A stretch of DNA of 64,000 nt from Nocardioidaceae bacterium (GTDB taxonomy: Bacteria > Actinomycetota > Actinomycetes > Propionibacteriales > Nocardioidaceae), in the NCBI GenBank assembly GCA_025980475.1, contig JAICXL010000001.1, positions 1 to 64,000 on the forward strand, read 5' to 3'. This document shows positions 23,401 to 32,393 of the stretch, piece after piece. The first letter of the stretch is position 1, and each line of letters opens with the position of its first letter. A model generated the notes under the pieces. It was not told where the DNA came from, made no database searches, and was given only the letters and a program-made list of their open reading frames with translations. The position numbers and the translations under genes are program-made.

Positions 23401-24991
23401 GCAGGAGTCCCGCCAGCAGCTCTACACGATGCTGACCCGCGGCAAAACCGCCAACCACCTCTACCTGAAGGTCGTCGGCGACGGCGACCCGCACAACCTG
23501 ATCCGCCCCGAGACCACCCAGCAGGCCACCGCCACCGAGGTGCTCGAACAGATGCTGGCCCGCGACGACGCCGCGACCTCGGCCACCAGCCTGATCCGCC
23601 GCCAGGCCGATCTCGCCCCCCGGCTGGCCGACGCCGCCGCCTGCTATCTCGACGCCCTCTACGTCGCCGCCGAAACCACCCTCGGTCTCGACGCCGGGGG
23701 CCGTCTGGACGAGGCCACCGAGGAGCTCATCGACGGTCTCACCGAGGCGCCCGCCTGGCCGGTGCTGCGCGCGCACCTGCTGCTGATCGCCGCCACCGGC
23801 GACGACCCCCTCGACGCGCTGGCGGCCGCTGCGCGAGGCGAGTTGGACACCGCGCGTGACCCGGCCGCGGTGTTGGACTGGCGGCTGGACGACACCGGGA
23901 TGCGGGGCACCAGCCCCGGTCCGCTGCCCTGGCTCCCCGGCATCCCGTCCGCGCTCGCCCAGGACCCGCAGTGGGGCGATTACCTGATCCAACGCGCCGA
24001 GCTCGTCACCGGCCTCGCCGGCCAGCTCCGCGACGACGCCCTCACCGCCGCGGACACGATGGGCAAGGCGCCTACGTGGCTGACCGCCGAGACGAGTACC
24101 GACTCGGAGGTCGTCGCCGACATCGAGGTCTGGCGCGCCGCCATGTCCGTGGACCCCGAGGATGCGCGGCCCACCGGCGCTCCCCAGCTGCAGAAGGCGG
24201 CCGCCACCTGGCAACGCCGGCTCGACAACCGCCTCGCCAGCCAGCACACCCCGGCACTGGATGAATGGGCACCGCTGCTGGAAAACCTCCTCCCACGCAT
24301 CGGCGAGGATCGCTTCATCCAGCAGCTGGCCGAACGACTGGCAGAGCTGAACCGAGCCGGCCTCCCGGCCGCCAGTCTCGCCCACCAGGCCGCCGCCGAA
24401 CGGCCGCTGCCCGACGACCACGCCGCCGCCGCGCTGTGGTGGCGGATCACCTCCCGGTGCGACCCCGCGATCAGCACCGCCGAACTAGGCGACCGATCCC
24501 TCGTCGAGGACTGGCGGCCGCAGCTGATCGAGCTCCTCGGCGCCGACCGGGCCACCCGCCTAGAGACCAGCCCCGCCTGGCCAGCCCTGGCATCCCTGAT
24601 CGACCAAGGCACCCAACGCGGATGGCGGCTCGAGGACCTCCTCTCACCCGAGACGCGACACCACGGTCCGAGCGGACCCGACGAGATCGACGAGGGCGAG
24701 GCGATGCTCTGGCGCATCGGGACCCTGCTGCGCCCGCGCCCGACCGCGGACACCGACGACGAGCCCCTGCCCGACCACGACCCGACCCTGCAGACAGGGA
24801 TCCCGCCGTTGCCCGAACCGGCCAACCCCGACCCGCCGCCGACGGCCTCCCCCGACGAGCCGCGCTGGGCGCGGACCTGGGTCCCCCAGCCGGGACTCGA
24901 AGAGCCAGCGGGGCCGGCGACCGCACGGCACGACGAGCCGCCGCTCCTCGGGCACCGCCAGGACCGCCACCGTCCCGGCCCCAGCCGCTAA
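20411..24991 (+). CDS. MobF-type conjugative relaxase-helicase (TraI/TrwC-like)
   Basis: The 1526-aa protein nicks the element at its origin of transfer and unwinds DNA. The TrwC relaxase domain (about 1-400) starts with SIHKLTAGSGYDYL and carries the metal-binding HUH motif in DPDLHTHVAVANKV. The helicase part has P-loop APAGSGKTTAMRAL (about residue 630), Walker B LVVIDEAGMAD (about 740) and a later ATTIHTAQGLTAQT motif. A repetitive RPED/RPDA linker (about 22430-22495) sits between Walker A and B. The first ATG after a GTG at 20405 was chosen because it gives the family N-terminus. Bases 20234-20410, upstream, probably hold the promoter and perhaps oriT; I cannot define either. Confidence 0.92.
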   Translation: MSIHKLTAGSGYDYLTRQVAAMDATNKGHTGLASYYTEKGETPGRWVGSGMAGIEGLAAGEVVTAEQMQALFGAGHHPLATKRQAQVLAEIGAEVRAAVTAPGAGGRRPRGRPRQTVTHRELQHRMREAARLGRPFAVYDGEVSAFRREVAGRFTAFNTAAGLPGDWPVPVTERARIRTQVAVEFFGAEHGRAPTDAREVAATIARQSRPSATAVAGFDLTFSPVKSFSVLWALADPGTAARLEQAHQAAVSDALAFLEEHALFTRTGRDGVRQVEARGLVAAAFTHRDSRAGDPDLHTHVAVANKVQTADGRWLAIDARVLFKANVAASEVYNTALEAHCAKLGLRFTEQPNPDARKRPVREIVGIDQALIKAFSRRRASIEQRRDVLAAQFQRAHGRPATAVEMLKLDQQATLETRQAKHSPRSLADQRAAWHTEASDALGGDRRLRRMLREAFHPATTKPERVDSQWVSAATDRVLAAVEIRRATWQEWHVRAEALRQVRGLDLSAADLGRLVDLLVDQVLTDRSVPISRPAADDITEPELLRRRDGASVYTIAGSELFTSARILVAERELVAAASRTDGHRVPAACVDAALSETTATGMVLNRGQADLVRQMATSGARVQLAIAPAGSGKTTAMRALAAAWTAGGGQVIGLAPSAAAADQLGASLRGHPNTRPEARPEDRPDARPDAALGVAPGVGPEPGPRAETLAKLTHALSTGRATGTIPEWVAGIGPQSLVVIDEAGMADTLSLATTVGYILERGGSVRLIGDDRQLAAIGAGGVLRDIAATHGALRLSELVRFTDPAEAAASLALREGRPEALGFYLDHQRVQVGDQASLTEQVFTAWATDRGAGVDAIMLAPTRDLVAELNQRARTHRLDALNPDRGPGPGRGRGDGVGRERALADGNTVSAGDLVITRSNDRRLRTSPTDWVKNGDRWLVRQVHDDGALTVQHTRHRRTVRLPADYVEASTELGYATTIHTAQGLTAQTMHGLVTGQESRQQLYTMLTRGKTANHLYLKVVGDGDPHNLIRPETTQQATATEVLEQMLARDDAATSATSLIRRQADLAPRLADAAACYLDALYVAAETTLGLDAGGRLDEATEELIDGLTEAPAWPVLRAHLLLIAATGDDPLDALAAAARGELDTARDPAAVLDWRLDDTGMRGTSPGPLPWLPGIPSALAQDPQWGDYLIQRAELVTGLAGQLRDDALTAADTMGKAPTWLTAETSTDSEVVADIEVWRAAMSVDPEDARPTGAPQLQKAAATWQRRLDNRLASQHTPALDEWAPLLENLLPRIGEDRFIQQLAERLAELNRAGLPAASLAHQAAAERPLPDDHAAAALWWRITSRCDPAISTAELGDRSLVEDWRPQLIELLGADRATRLETSPAWPALASLIDQGTQRGWRLEDLLSPETRHHGPSGPDEIDEGEAMLWRIGTLLRPRPTADTDDEPLPDHDPTLQTGIPPLPEPANPDPPPTASPDEPRWARTWVPQPGLEEPAGPATARHDEPPLLGHRQDRHRPGPSR

Positions 24992-25098
24992 CCGGACCCG
25001 AACTGCACTGGTGATGCGCCAAGTGAGCGGCCAGACCCCGTTCGCGCACATACGGGGATAGGGCCAACCACTGTCCCTCCCGATCCAAGGAGTTCACC

Positions 25099-25335
25099 AT
25101 GAGCCACCAGTTCCGCACCGCCCTCGCCAGCGACGGCCCCCTCGTCGACGACGAGCTGCTCACCATCACCGAAGCAGCCGCGATCCTGCGCACCCCGGTC
25201 GCCACCCTGCGCTACTGGCGCCACATCGGCACCGGCCCGCACAGCTTCCGCATCGGCCGCAGCGTCCGCTACTGGCGCAGCGAGCTCATCGCCTGGCTGG
25301 AGCAGCAGAGCAGCGATCCACAGGCCGCCCACTGA
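25099..25335 (+). CDS. Xis-like MerR/AlpA-family excisionase
   Basis: The 78-aa protein has a winged helix-turn-helix: LLTITEAAAILRTPVATLRY, then FRIGRSVRYWRSELIAWLEQ. This is the usual pattern of small excisionase or AlpA-type proteins encoded just before a tyrosine integrase. It follows AAGGAG with good spacing and precedes int by 38 bases. It probably bends att DNA to direct excision. Confidence 0.85.
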   Translation: MSHQFRTALASDGPLVDDELLTITEAAAILRTPVATLRYWRHIGTGPHSFRIGRSVRYWRSELIAWLEQQSSDPQAAH

Positions 25336-25373
25336 GGCGCCCTCGACCCGTCAAACCTGGGAGAAGATGCACC

Positions 25374-26672
25374 ATGGCCAGCATCGAGAAGCGCATCCGC
25401 AACGGACAGAGCACGTGGCGTGCCCACTACCGCACACCCGCAGGTGCGCAACGCAACAAGACCTTCAACCGCAAGGTCGACGCCGAACGCTTCCTCGCCT
25501 CGGTCGAGCATGCGAAGCACACCGGCTCGTTCGTCGACACGAGCCTGGCGAAGATCACCGTCGGCGAGTGGGCCGCGCACTGGCTGAGAACCAGACTCAC
25601 CTCAAACCCTCGACGAGGGAGCGCTATGCAAGCATCGTCGGAAAGCACATCGAGCCCAAGTGGGGTCGGCTCCCGCTCGGCGGCGTCTCGCACTCCGACG
25701 TGCAGACCTGGGTCACGTCTCTGTCCCGCCGTCTTTCCCCCGCCAGCGTGCGCAAGATCCACCGGGTGCTGTCACTGATGCTGGACATGGCGGTCAAGGA
25801 CGGACGGCTCGCTCGCAACGTCTCCGCCGGAGTGAACCTGCCGCGACCGGTCAGGGACGAGCGACGCTACCTCACCCACGCCCAGGTCGAAGCACTCGCA
25901 GAGGCGTGCGGATACCCGGCCGAGGCCAACAAGCACAGCAACTACGCCACCCGCAGCAACGAGACCTACCGGCTGGTGGTGCTGTTCCTGGCCTACACCG
26001 GCGTCCGGTTCGGCGAGATGGCCGCGCTTCGAGTCGGTCGTCTGGACCTTGCCCGCCGCCGTGCGGTCATCGCCGAGTCGGTGACTGAGGTCTCCGGCAC
26101 GGGCCTGGTGTGGGGTACGCCCAAGACCCACCAGCGGCGCGAGGTCCCGATCCCGCGCTTCCTCATCGCCGGCCTCACCCGACAGGTGGCCGGCCGGCAA
26201 CCCGAAGACCTGGTGTTCGGCGGGATCCGCAACGGGAGCGCCCTGCGGGTGACCACCTTCCGCACCGCCTTCACCGCAGCGGCCAGGGTCATCGGTCTTC
26301 CCGGCCTGCACCCGCACGAGCTGCGGCACACCGCCGCCAGCCTGGCGATCGCCTCCGGCGCCGACGTCAAGGTGGTCCAGCAGATGCTCGGCCACGGCTC
26401 GGCGACGATGACCCTGGACACCTACGGTCACCTGTTCGCCGACCGCCTCGACGAGGTCGCCGACGCCATGGACTCAGCACGCAGCGGAGCACTCGGAGCC
26501 CGCCCAGCGGCCCCTGCCGTTGCCCAGGCCGATTCTGCTGTTGCCCCAGTGTTGCCCCGGCCCGATCAGGGGCCAGAAACACGCAAGCCCCCGAACTGCA
26601 TTCCTGCAGGTCAGAGGGCCTTTTCGCGTCGTACCCCCGACCGGATTCGAACCGGCGCTACCGCCTTGAGAG
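25374..26672 (+). pseudogene. int: Tyrosine integrase of island 1, frameshifted and running through att
   Basis: The N-terminal about 72 residues (MASIEKRIRNGQSTWRAHYR, an AP2-like arm-binding region) are in one frame. From about 25585 the protein continues in another frame (THLKPSTRERYASI) through the catalytic domain. The catalytic residues are present: Arg in TGVRFGE, HELRH, GHGSAT and Tyr in DTYGHLF. The shift equals one missing base, so as written the enzyme is broken unless this is a sequencing error. The frame crosses the att core with no stop and would run to 27076 in island 2. In the excised circle it would instead end at 289-291. Confidence 0.88.
26631..26672 (-). repeat. att core copy 2, junction of islands 1 and 2
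   Basis: This segment is identical over 42 bp to 230-271 and to the 3' half of tRNA-Glu at 48817-48858. It lies directly after the island 1 integrase and directly before the truncated MMPL gene of island 2, so it is the shared boundary of two tandem insertions. Recombination with either outer copy would release one island; recombination between the outer copies would release both. Confidence 0.92.
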
Positions 26673-27818
26673 GTGACTCAGCGGCTCGCCGGACGACGTT
26701 GGAAACTACTGAAACAGCACGTCAGGCCCGCAATGGACGACCGACTGTCGTTGCCTGTTTTCCGCTCGGCGAAGTTCGCCGCCTGGGGCGAAGTCCTGTG
26801 GAAGCACCCGGTCGCATGGGGTTCAGCGTCACTGATCATCCTGCTCGCGCTCGCCGCACCGATCCTCGGTCTGAAGACCGCCATGCCATCGATCAAGGTG
26901 CTGCCCACGAGTGCCTCCGCCCGGATCGGCTACGACCAGGTCCAGCGGGCCTTCGGGCCAGGCGCCCCCGGCACCCTGCAAGTCCTCACCGACAAGGCCG
27001 ACGCCAAGACGACCAGCACCGTCCTCGCTCACGACCCGGGCATCTCCGCCGCCATGGCACCGATGCCCTCGCGTGATGGCACGGACCACGTCCTCATCCA
27101 GGCGGTCCCGACCGTCGACCCGTCCTCTCCCGATCTCGCCAGGACGGTGGACAGACTTCGTGCCGACCTCCCACCCTCCACCCTGGTCGGCGGCGCGGCC
27201 GTGGAGAACCTCGACCTGAACTCCCAGCTGGACTCCTCCACGCCACTGGTGATCGGCGTGATCCTCACCCTCGGGTTCCTACTCCTTCTGGTGGCCCTCC
27301 AAGCGCCACTGATCGCGCTGCTCGGCACGTTGGCGAGCCTGCTGTCGACCGCTGCCGCCTTCGGGGTCGCCCGGCTGGTCTTCCAGAACGGCTGGGGATC
27401 TCACCTCTTCGGGTTCGAGCCGCAAGGCTTTCTCGACGCGTGGGCGCCGGTGTTCTTCTTCGCGATGATCTTCGCCATCGCCATGGACTACACGGTGTTC
27501 CTGCTCGCCTCGGCCAAGGAGCACTACGAGAACAGCGGCGACCCCAGGGAGGCCATGGTGGGCGCACTCGCCCATTCCGGTCGCGTCATCTTCGCTGCCG
27601 GAGCCGTCATGGTCGCGGTGTTCTTCACCTTCTCCCTTTCTGGGCCACTGCCCCCCAAGGAGATGGGCATCATCCTCGGCGTCGCCGTACTGCTCGACGC
27701 CTTTCTCGTCCGGCTGGTGCTGCTGCCTGTGCTGCTCCGCCTCACCGGCGCAGCCGCCTGGTACGTCCCCACCTGGTTGTCCCGAGCTCTTCCCGACATC
27801 CGCTTCTCACACAGCTGA
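26673..27818 (+). pseudogene. MMPL-family transporter, C-terminal half only
   Basis: The frame encodes the second half of an MMPL/RND-type lipid exporter. It has a first helix (LIILLALAAPILGL), a porter-like extracellular domain (about residues 70-175), then five helices including IFAIAMDYTVFLLASAKEHY, the conserved Asp-Tyr segment of the proton path. MMPL proteins are usually 700 aa or more; here at most 381 aa remain, and homology stops soon after the att boundary. Probable starts are GTG 26673 or ATG 26733. The N-terminal half was probably lost when the island formed; a half-size protein working as a dimer is the alternative. Confidence 0.75.
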
Positions 27819-27871
27819 ACAGTCACCAAACGCACCGACCACCCCCCTCCTCGATCGAACGGAGAACCACC

Positions 27872-28048
27872 ATGTGTCGAGCAGTCACCTGCAAGACCTG
27901 CGGCAAGACCACCTGGGCCGGATGCGGCCAACACATCGCCCAGGTTCGCGCCACCGTCGCCAACGACCAGTGGTGCCCCGGCGGCCACCCCAGGTCAGAA
28001 CGACACGGAGGCGGACTGCTGGCCAAACTGCTCGGTCGGAACCGGTAG
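27872..28048 (+). CDS. Small Cys-rich protein
   Basis: The 58-aa protein begins MCRAVTCKTCGKTTWAGCGQ, with four Cys in CKTCG/CGQH-type pairs, and has a fifth Cys-His pair (WCPGGH). The Cys pairs could hold a zinc ion. I recall similar short proteins in actinobacteria as conserved but uncharacterised. The start follows CGGAG. It lies 53 bases after the MMPL fragment on the same strand. Confidence 0.7.
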   Translation: MCRAVTCKTCGKTTWAGCGQHIAQVRATVANDQWCPGGHPRSERHGGGLLAKLLGRNR

Positions 28049-28255
28049 TCGCCGAGAGGGCAACACGGCCCGAGACCGAGCCTACTCGCGAGCGCCGACG
28101 AGGCGATCCTCGAGCACACCCCGGTCGGCGGGTTACCGCTATGGAGGTCTTGCCACGTCCCCGACGTCGAGGCGGTTGCGAGATGCGTGGGCGTGTGGTG
28201 ATTCGAAGCGGTGTCGGACCAGGTCCCCTCCGTGGTCTCGTGAAGTCGGCGGGCC

Positions 28256-28288
28256 TGTCACCGACTGTTCATCCGTCGTTCAACTGCA
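28256..28288 (+). promoter_or_regulatory. PHO box upstream of pstS
   Basis: GTTCA occurs at 28267 and 28278, exactly 11 bases apart, with a weaker third unit at 28256. Actinobacterial PhoP/RegX3-type regulators bind 11-bp direct repeats starting GTTCA. The site lies about 75 bases before the pstS start. The interval 28049-28362 otherwise shows no gene; it must carry the pst promoter. Confidence 0.65.
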
Positions 28289-28362
28289 CACCCCGAAGCC
28301 GTCATCCGTACTCCTTAGCGTCGACTCGACAACGACAGAACGACGACATCAGGAGACTCTCC

Positions 28363-29487
28363 GTGATCAGCTCTTCGCAGAGCAACAGGGCGCGTCGGTT
28401 CGCCCTCCCAGCCGTCGCCGCCCTCGCGCTCGGCACGACGCTCACCGCGTGCGGTGCCGCCAACGAGTCGAGCGCCCCGGCCAACGACAGCTCCCCCGCC
28501 TCGTCGAACCAGCTCTCCGGCACCCTGAAGGGTGCCGGGTCGAGTGCCCAGGCGAGCGCGATGGACGTGTGGCGCGCGGCCTTCCAGACCAAGAACCCCG
28601 GCGTCACCGTCAACTACGACCCCGCCGGCTCCGGCGCAGGGGTCGAGCAGGTCACCGCCGGAGGCGTCGACTTCGCTGCCTCCGACAAGGCGCTGGACCC
28701 GGCTGCCGGCGAAGTGGCCGCTGCCGCCAAGCGGTGCGGCGGCGACGTCATCGAGGTGCCCGACTACGTCAGCCCGATCGCGATCATCTTCAACGTCCCG
28801 GGCGTCTCCGGGCTGAAGCTCGACGGTCCCACGATCGCGAAGATCTTCGCCGGGACCATCACCAAGTGGAACGACCCGGCCATCGCCGCCCAGAACAAGG
28901 GCACGAAGCTGCCGGACCTCAGGATCGCTCCGGTCCACCGCTCCGACAAGTCGGGGACGACGAACAACTTCACCGACTACCTGCACCAGGCCGGCGGCGG
29001 CGCGTGGAAGTACCCGGCCGGCGAGGTGTGGCCGATCTCCTCGGGCGAAGGCGCGAACGGCACGTCCGGCGTCGTGTCCGCGGTCAAGGCCGGCAAGGGC
29101 GCGATCGGGTATGTCGACGCCAGCCAGGCCGGATCGTTCAGCACGGTCGCGGTCAAGGTCGGCTCCTCGTACGTCCCACCCACAGCCGACGGTGCCGCCA
29201 AGGCACTCGCCGCATCTCCGCTGGAGAGCGGCCGGTCCTCGACCGACATCGCGGTCAACGTGGCGCGTACCACCACCGCACCGGGCGCCTACCCGCTGCT
29301 GCTGACGTCGTACCTGATCGCCTGCCCGACGTACTCGGACGGCAAGGGGGCCGCAGTCAAGGCCTTCCTCAGCTACATCGTCAGCAACGAGGGACAGCAG
29401 GCCGCGGCCTCCCACGCCGGCTCCGCTCCCCTCCCGGCATCGCTGCAGAGCAAGGTCGCTGCAGCGATCGACACGATCAAGGGTTGA
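28363..29487 (+). CDS. pstS: Phosphate ABC transporter, substrate-binding lipoprotein
   Basis: The 374-aa protein binds phosphate outside the membrane and hands it to PstCA. It has a basic N-terminus, a hydrophobic stretch and the lipobox LTACGAA (Cys near residue 30), so it is a lipoprotein. The PstS core is clear: LKGAGSSAQASAMDVW, then SDKALDP, VHRSDKSGTTNNFTDYL (phosphate-contact residues) and GYVDASQ. GTG at 28363 follows AGGAG. Its stop overlaps the pstC start by one base (TGATGA). Confidence 0.95.
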   Translation: MISSSQSNRARRFALPAVAALALGTTLTACGAANESSAPANDSSPASSNQLSGTLKGAGSSAQASAMDVWRAAFQTKNPGVTVNYDPAGSGAGVEQVTAGGVDFAASDKALDPAAGEVAAAAKRCGGDVIEVPDYVSPIAIIFNVPGVSGLKLDGPTIAKIFAGTITKWNDPAIAAQNKGTKLPDLRIAPVHRSDKSGTTNNFTDYLHQAGGGAWKYPAGEVWPISSGEGANGTSGVVSAVKAGKGAIGYVDASQAGSFSTVAVKVGSSYVPPTADGAAKALAASPLESGRSSTDIAVNVARTTTAPGAYPLLLTSYLIACPTYSDGKGAAVKAFLSYIVSNEGQQAAASHAGSAPLPASLQSKVAAAIDTIKG

Positions 29488-30425
29488 TGAACAGCCTCGT
29501 CAGGACGTCCGGATCGCCCAGGAAGAGAAGCCTGGGCGATCCGGCGTTCGCCGGTCTCACCCGCTCGGCGGCACTGGCCATCCTGGTCGCGCTTGCCGGC
29601 GTCGCGGTGTTCCTCACCATCGAGGGCATCCCTGGCTTCACCGCGCCCGCGGACGCGCTCGCCGGCCACACCACGTTCCTGGGCTACGTGTGGCCGCTGG
29701 TGTTCGGCACCGTGCTCGCCGCCGTGCTGGCGTTGGTGATCGCCGTGCCGCTCTCCGTAGCCCTGGCGCTCGCCGTGTCCCATGTCGCCCCGCCGCGGGT
29801 GGCGACCGGCATCGCCTACGTCGTCGATCTGCTCGCGGCGGTCCCCAGCGTGGTCTACGGGTTGTGGGGCATCGGCTTCCTCGGCCCGCAGCTGGTGCCG
29901 CTGTACCGGTGGCTCAACGCGCACGCCGCCTGGATCCCCTTCTTCGCCGGCCCTGTGTCGACGACCGGCCGCACCATCCTCACCGCGGGCCTCGTCCTCG
30001 CGGTGATGGTGATGCCGATCATCACCGCGATCACCCGTGAGGTCTTCGCCCGCAGTCCCCGGCTCACCGAGGAGGCGGCGCTGGCGCTCGGGGCGACCCG
30101 TTGGGAGATGATCCGCATGGTGGTGCTCCCTCACGGCCGGTCCGGGGTGGTCTCGGCGGCCATGCTCGGCCTCGGCCGGGCACTCGGCGAGACGATGGCG
30201 GTGGCGATGGTGCTCTCGGCGAGCGGTGTGGTCACCTTCCACCTGATCTCGAGCACGAATCCCTCGACGATCGCGGCGAACATCGCCCTCACCTTCGCCG
30301 ACGCCACGGGACTCCAGGTCAATGCCCTGATCGCCACCGGCCTGGTGCTGTTCGTGCTCACCCTCCTCGTCAACATGGCGGCTCGTGCGATCGTCGTCCG
30401 CAGCGCTCCGGGAGGTCGACCATGA
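29487..30425 (+). CDS. pstC: Phosphate ABC transporter permease PstC
   Basis: The 312-aa membrane protein has six helices and the permease EAA loop (EEAALALGATRWEMIRMVVL, about residues 190-209), followed by GLGRALGETMAVAMV, the PstC signature. It forms the channel with PstA. It starts within the pstS stop and overlaps pstA by 4 bases (ATGA), so translation of the operon is coupled. Confidence 0.95.
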   Translation: MNSLVRTSGSPRKRSLGDPAFAGLTRSAALAILVALAGVAVFLTIEGIPGFTAPADALAGHTTFLGYVWPLVFGTVLAAVLALVIAVPLSVALALAVSHVAPPRVATGIAYVVDLLAAVPSVVYGLWGIGFLGPQLVPLYRWLNAHAAWIPFFAGPVSTTGRTILTAGLVLAVMVMPIITAITREVFARSPRLTEEAALALGATRWEMIRMVVLPHGRSGVVSAAMLGLGRALGETMAVAMVLSASGVVTFHLISSTNPSTIAANIALTFADATGLQVNALIATGLVLFVLTLLVNMAARAIVVRSAPGGRP

Positions 30426-31498
30426 CCCAACTGCTCCTCGACCGCAGCGCACCGCCGGTGCCGACGCTCGACCTCCAGCGCCCCCGCCTCCCGCGGTGGG
30501 CGCCCGTCGTCGTTCTGGGCGTCAGCGTCGCCGGGGCGGGGCTGCTCGGCCTCCTGCTCGGTTGGTCGCTGGCCCCGATGGTGATCGTCGCGGTCCTCGC
30601 CTTCATCGTGCTCCTGCCCGCGTGGTCGAGCGTGATCGAAGGCGGTCGGGCCGCTCGCAACCGGCTCGCGACGGCGCTCGTGTGGAGTGCCGTCGGCGTG
30701 GCCCTGGCTCCGCTGGTCTCGCTGTTGTGGAAGGTCGTGCAGTACGGCCTTCCCCAGATCAACGGACGGTTCCTGACCTGGTCGATGCGCAACGTGATCG
30801 GTGAGCCGGGGGGAATCTTCCACGCGATCATCGGCACGCTGTTGATCACCGCGCTCGCGACGGCGATCTCCGTCCCGGTCGGGCTGCTCGCCGCGATCCA
30901 CCTTGTCGAGTACGGCGGCACGTCACGAGTCACCGCCCTGGTGCGGTTCCTGGTGGACGTGATGACCGGCATTCCCTCGATCGTGGCGGGCCTGTTCGCC
31001 TACGCCCTGTTCGCGTTGATCATCGGCCCCGGGACCCAGTTGGCGCTGGGCGGCGCGGTGGCGCTCTCACTGCTGATGGTGCCGATCGTGGTGCGCTCCA
31101 CCGAGGAGATGCTCAAGCTCGTCCCCCAGGAGCTGCGCGAGGCGGCGTACGCCCTCGGCGCGCCCCGGTGGCGCACGATCGTCCGGGTCGTGCTGCCCAC
31201 CGCGAGCGGGGGCATCATCACGGGCGTGACGCTGGCGATCGCCCGCATCATCGGCGAGACCGCCCCCCTGCTGATCGTCTGCGGCGCCACCGACTCGACG
31301 AACTTCGACGTGCTCAAGGGCCAGATGGCGAGCCTGTCGGTGTTCATCTACTCCAGCTACACCCAGACCGGCACGCATCCGGAGATTTTGCAGGGCATGG
31401 CCTGGGGGGCCGCGTTCGTGCTGATCGTCGTCGTGATGGCGCTCAACCTGACCGCGCGGCTCCTCGGCCGCTTCCTGAGCCCGCGCCGGCCGCGCTGA
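30422..31498 (+). CDS. pstA: Phosphate ABC transporter permease PstA
   Basis: The 358-aa permease has an N-terminal extension with two extra helices before the six-helix core. The EAA loop [20 protein letters not shown] and [15 protein letters not shown] are the PstA hallmarks. The start lies in the ATGA overlap with pstC. pstB follows 32 bases later, behind AAGGA. Confidence 0.95.
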   Translation: MTQLLLDRSAPPVPTLDLQRPRLPRWAPVVVLGVSVAGAGLLGLLLGWSLAPMVIVAVLAFIVLLPAWSSVIEGGRAARNRLATALVWSAVGVALAPLVSLLWKVVQYGLPQINGRFLTWSMRNVIGEPGGIFHAIIGTLLITALATAISVPVGLLAAIHLVEYGGTSRVTALVRFLVDVMTGIPSIVAGLFAYALFALIIGPGTQLALGGAVALSLLMVPIVVRSTEEMLKLVPQELREAAYALGAPRWRTIVRVVLPTASGGIITGVTLAIARIIGETAPLLIVCGATDSTNFDVLKGQMASLSVFIYSSYTQTGTHPEILQGMAWGAAFVLIVVVMALNLTARLLGRFLSPRRPR

Positions 31499-31530
31499 CC
31501 TCTCTTCCATCCACTGCCCGAAGGAATCCG

Positions 31531-32310
31531 ATGGCTACCAGCATCGACGTCTCCGACCTCGACGTCTACTACGGCGACTTCCTCGCCGTCCAGGGCGTCA
31601 CCATGACGATCCCGGCCCGGTCCGTCACCGCGCTGATCGGTCCGTCGGGCTGCGGCAAGTCCACGTTCCTGCGCACGTTGAACCGAATGCACGAGGTGGT
31701 GCCGGGGGCGCACGTCGAGGGCAAGGTCGTCGTCGACGGTCAGTCCCTCTACGACTCCGCAGTCGACCCGGTGGAGGTGCGTCGGCACATCGGCATGGTG
31801 TTCCAGCGTCCCAACCCGTTTCCGACGATGTCGATCCGGGACAACGTGCTCTCCGGGCTCCGTCTCAACGGCAACGCCCCCAAGGGCGACCAGGCCGACG
31901 AGGTCGCCGAGAAGGCGCTCCGTGGGGCCAACCTCTGGGACGAGGTCAAGGACCGGCTCGGCAAGCCCGGCATGAGCCTGTCGGGCGGTCAACAGCAGCG
32001 GCTGTGCATCGCCCGCGCCATCGCGGTCGAACCACAGGTGCTGCTGATGGACGAGCCCTGTTCCGCGCTCGACCCGATCTCCACCTCCGCGATCGAGGAC
32101 CTCATCGACGAGCTGCGCTACGACTACGCGATCGTCATCGTCACCCACAACATGCAGCAGGCCGCCCGGGTCTCGGAGAACACCGCCTTCTTCAACCTCG
32201 CCGGACCGGGAATGCCCGGACGCCTGGTCGAGATGAGCCCCACGCGCAAGATGTTCACGAAGCCGGACGACCCCGCCACCGAGGCCTACATCTCCGGGCG
32301 CTTCGGCTGA
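31531..32310 (+). CDS. pstB: Phosphate ABC transporter ATP-binding protein
   Basis: The 259-aa ATPase powers phosphate import. Walker [11 protein letters not shown]-loop VFQRPNPFP, signature LSGGQQQRL and Walker [14 protein letters not shown] are intact, and the C-terminal EAYISGRFG is typical of PstB. It is the last gene of the operon and is followed by a strong palindromic terminator shared with phoU. Confidence 0.97.
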   Translation: MATSIDVSDLDVYYGDFLAVQGVTMTIPARSVTALIGPSGCGKSTFLRTLNRMHEVVPGAHVEGKVVVDGQSLYDSAVDPVEVRRHIGMVFQRPNPFPTMSIRDNVLSGLRLNGNAPKGDQADEVAEKALRGANLWDEVKDRLGKPGMSLSGGQQQRLCIARAIAVEPQVLLMDEPCSALDPISTSAIEDLIDELRYDYAIVIVTHNMQQAARVSENTAFFNLAGPGMPGRLVEMSPTRKMFTKPDDPATEAYISGRFG

Positions 32311-32339
32311 CCGAGCTCGTACCCCGAAGGGCCGCTACG

Positions 32340-32379
32340 CCGAAGGGCCCTCCTCCCGGCCGGGAGGAGGGCCCTTCGG
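32340..32379. terminator. Perfect 20-bp palindrome, bidirectional terminator
   Basis: The arms 32340-32359 and 32360-32379 are exact reverse complements with no spacer, giving a very stable GC-rich hairpin with a short loop. It lies between the convergent pstB and phoU genes, 15 bases from the phoU stop, and would serve both. No long T-run is present, which is common for high-GC actinobacteria. Confidence 0.8.
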
Positions 32380-32393
32380 GCGTTCGGGGCCGT

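Larger units (their letters stand above)
272..26672. mobile_element. Island 1: integrative mobilizable element with fluoride-response cargo
   Basis: The element lies between two direct 42-bp copies of the tRNA-Glu 3' end. Backbone genes at its right end are an HTH protein (19361-20233), MobF relaxase (20411-24991), Xis-like protein (25099-25335) and tyrosine integrase (25374-26672), a usual order for actinobacterial integrative elements. No type IV secretion or FtsK/TraB-like translocase gene is seen, so mobilisation by a helper is more likely than self-transfer. Cargo fills 453-19364. Joining the two ends in silico gives an integrase ending at the stop at 289-291, which supports these boundaries. 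Confidence 0.85.

Noticed and set aside
22559-24421. Long minus-strand frame of about 620 codons opposite the relaxase
   Set aside because: It is a GC-driven shadow of the MobF gene, with Gly/Arg/Val-rich low-complexity product and no domain motifs.
24990-25030. Possible fifth fluoride riboswitch between relaxase and Xis genes
   Set aside because: AACTGCACTGGTGATG resembles the core of the copy at 8477, but there is no P1 element of the GGCGATGG type upstream and no partner for the pseudoknot.
32340-32379. Insertion-sequence or REP element
   Set aside because: A perfect single palindrome between convergent genes with no further copies seen is best read as a terminator.
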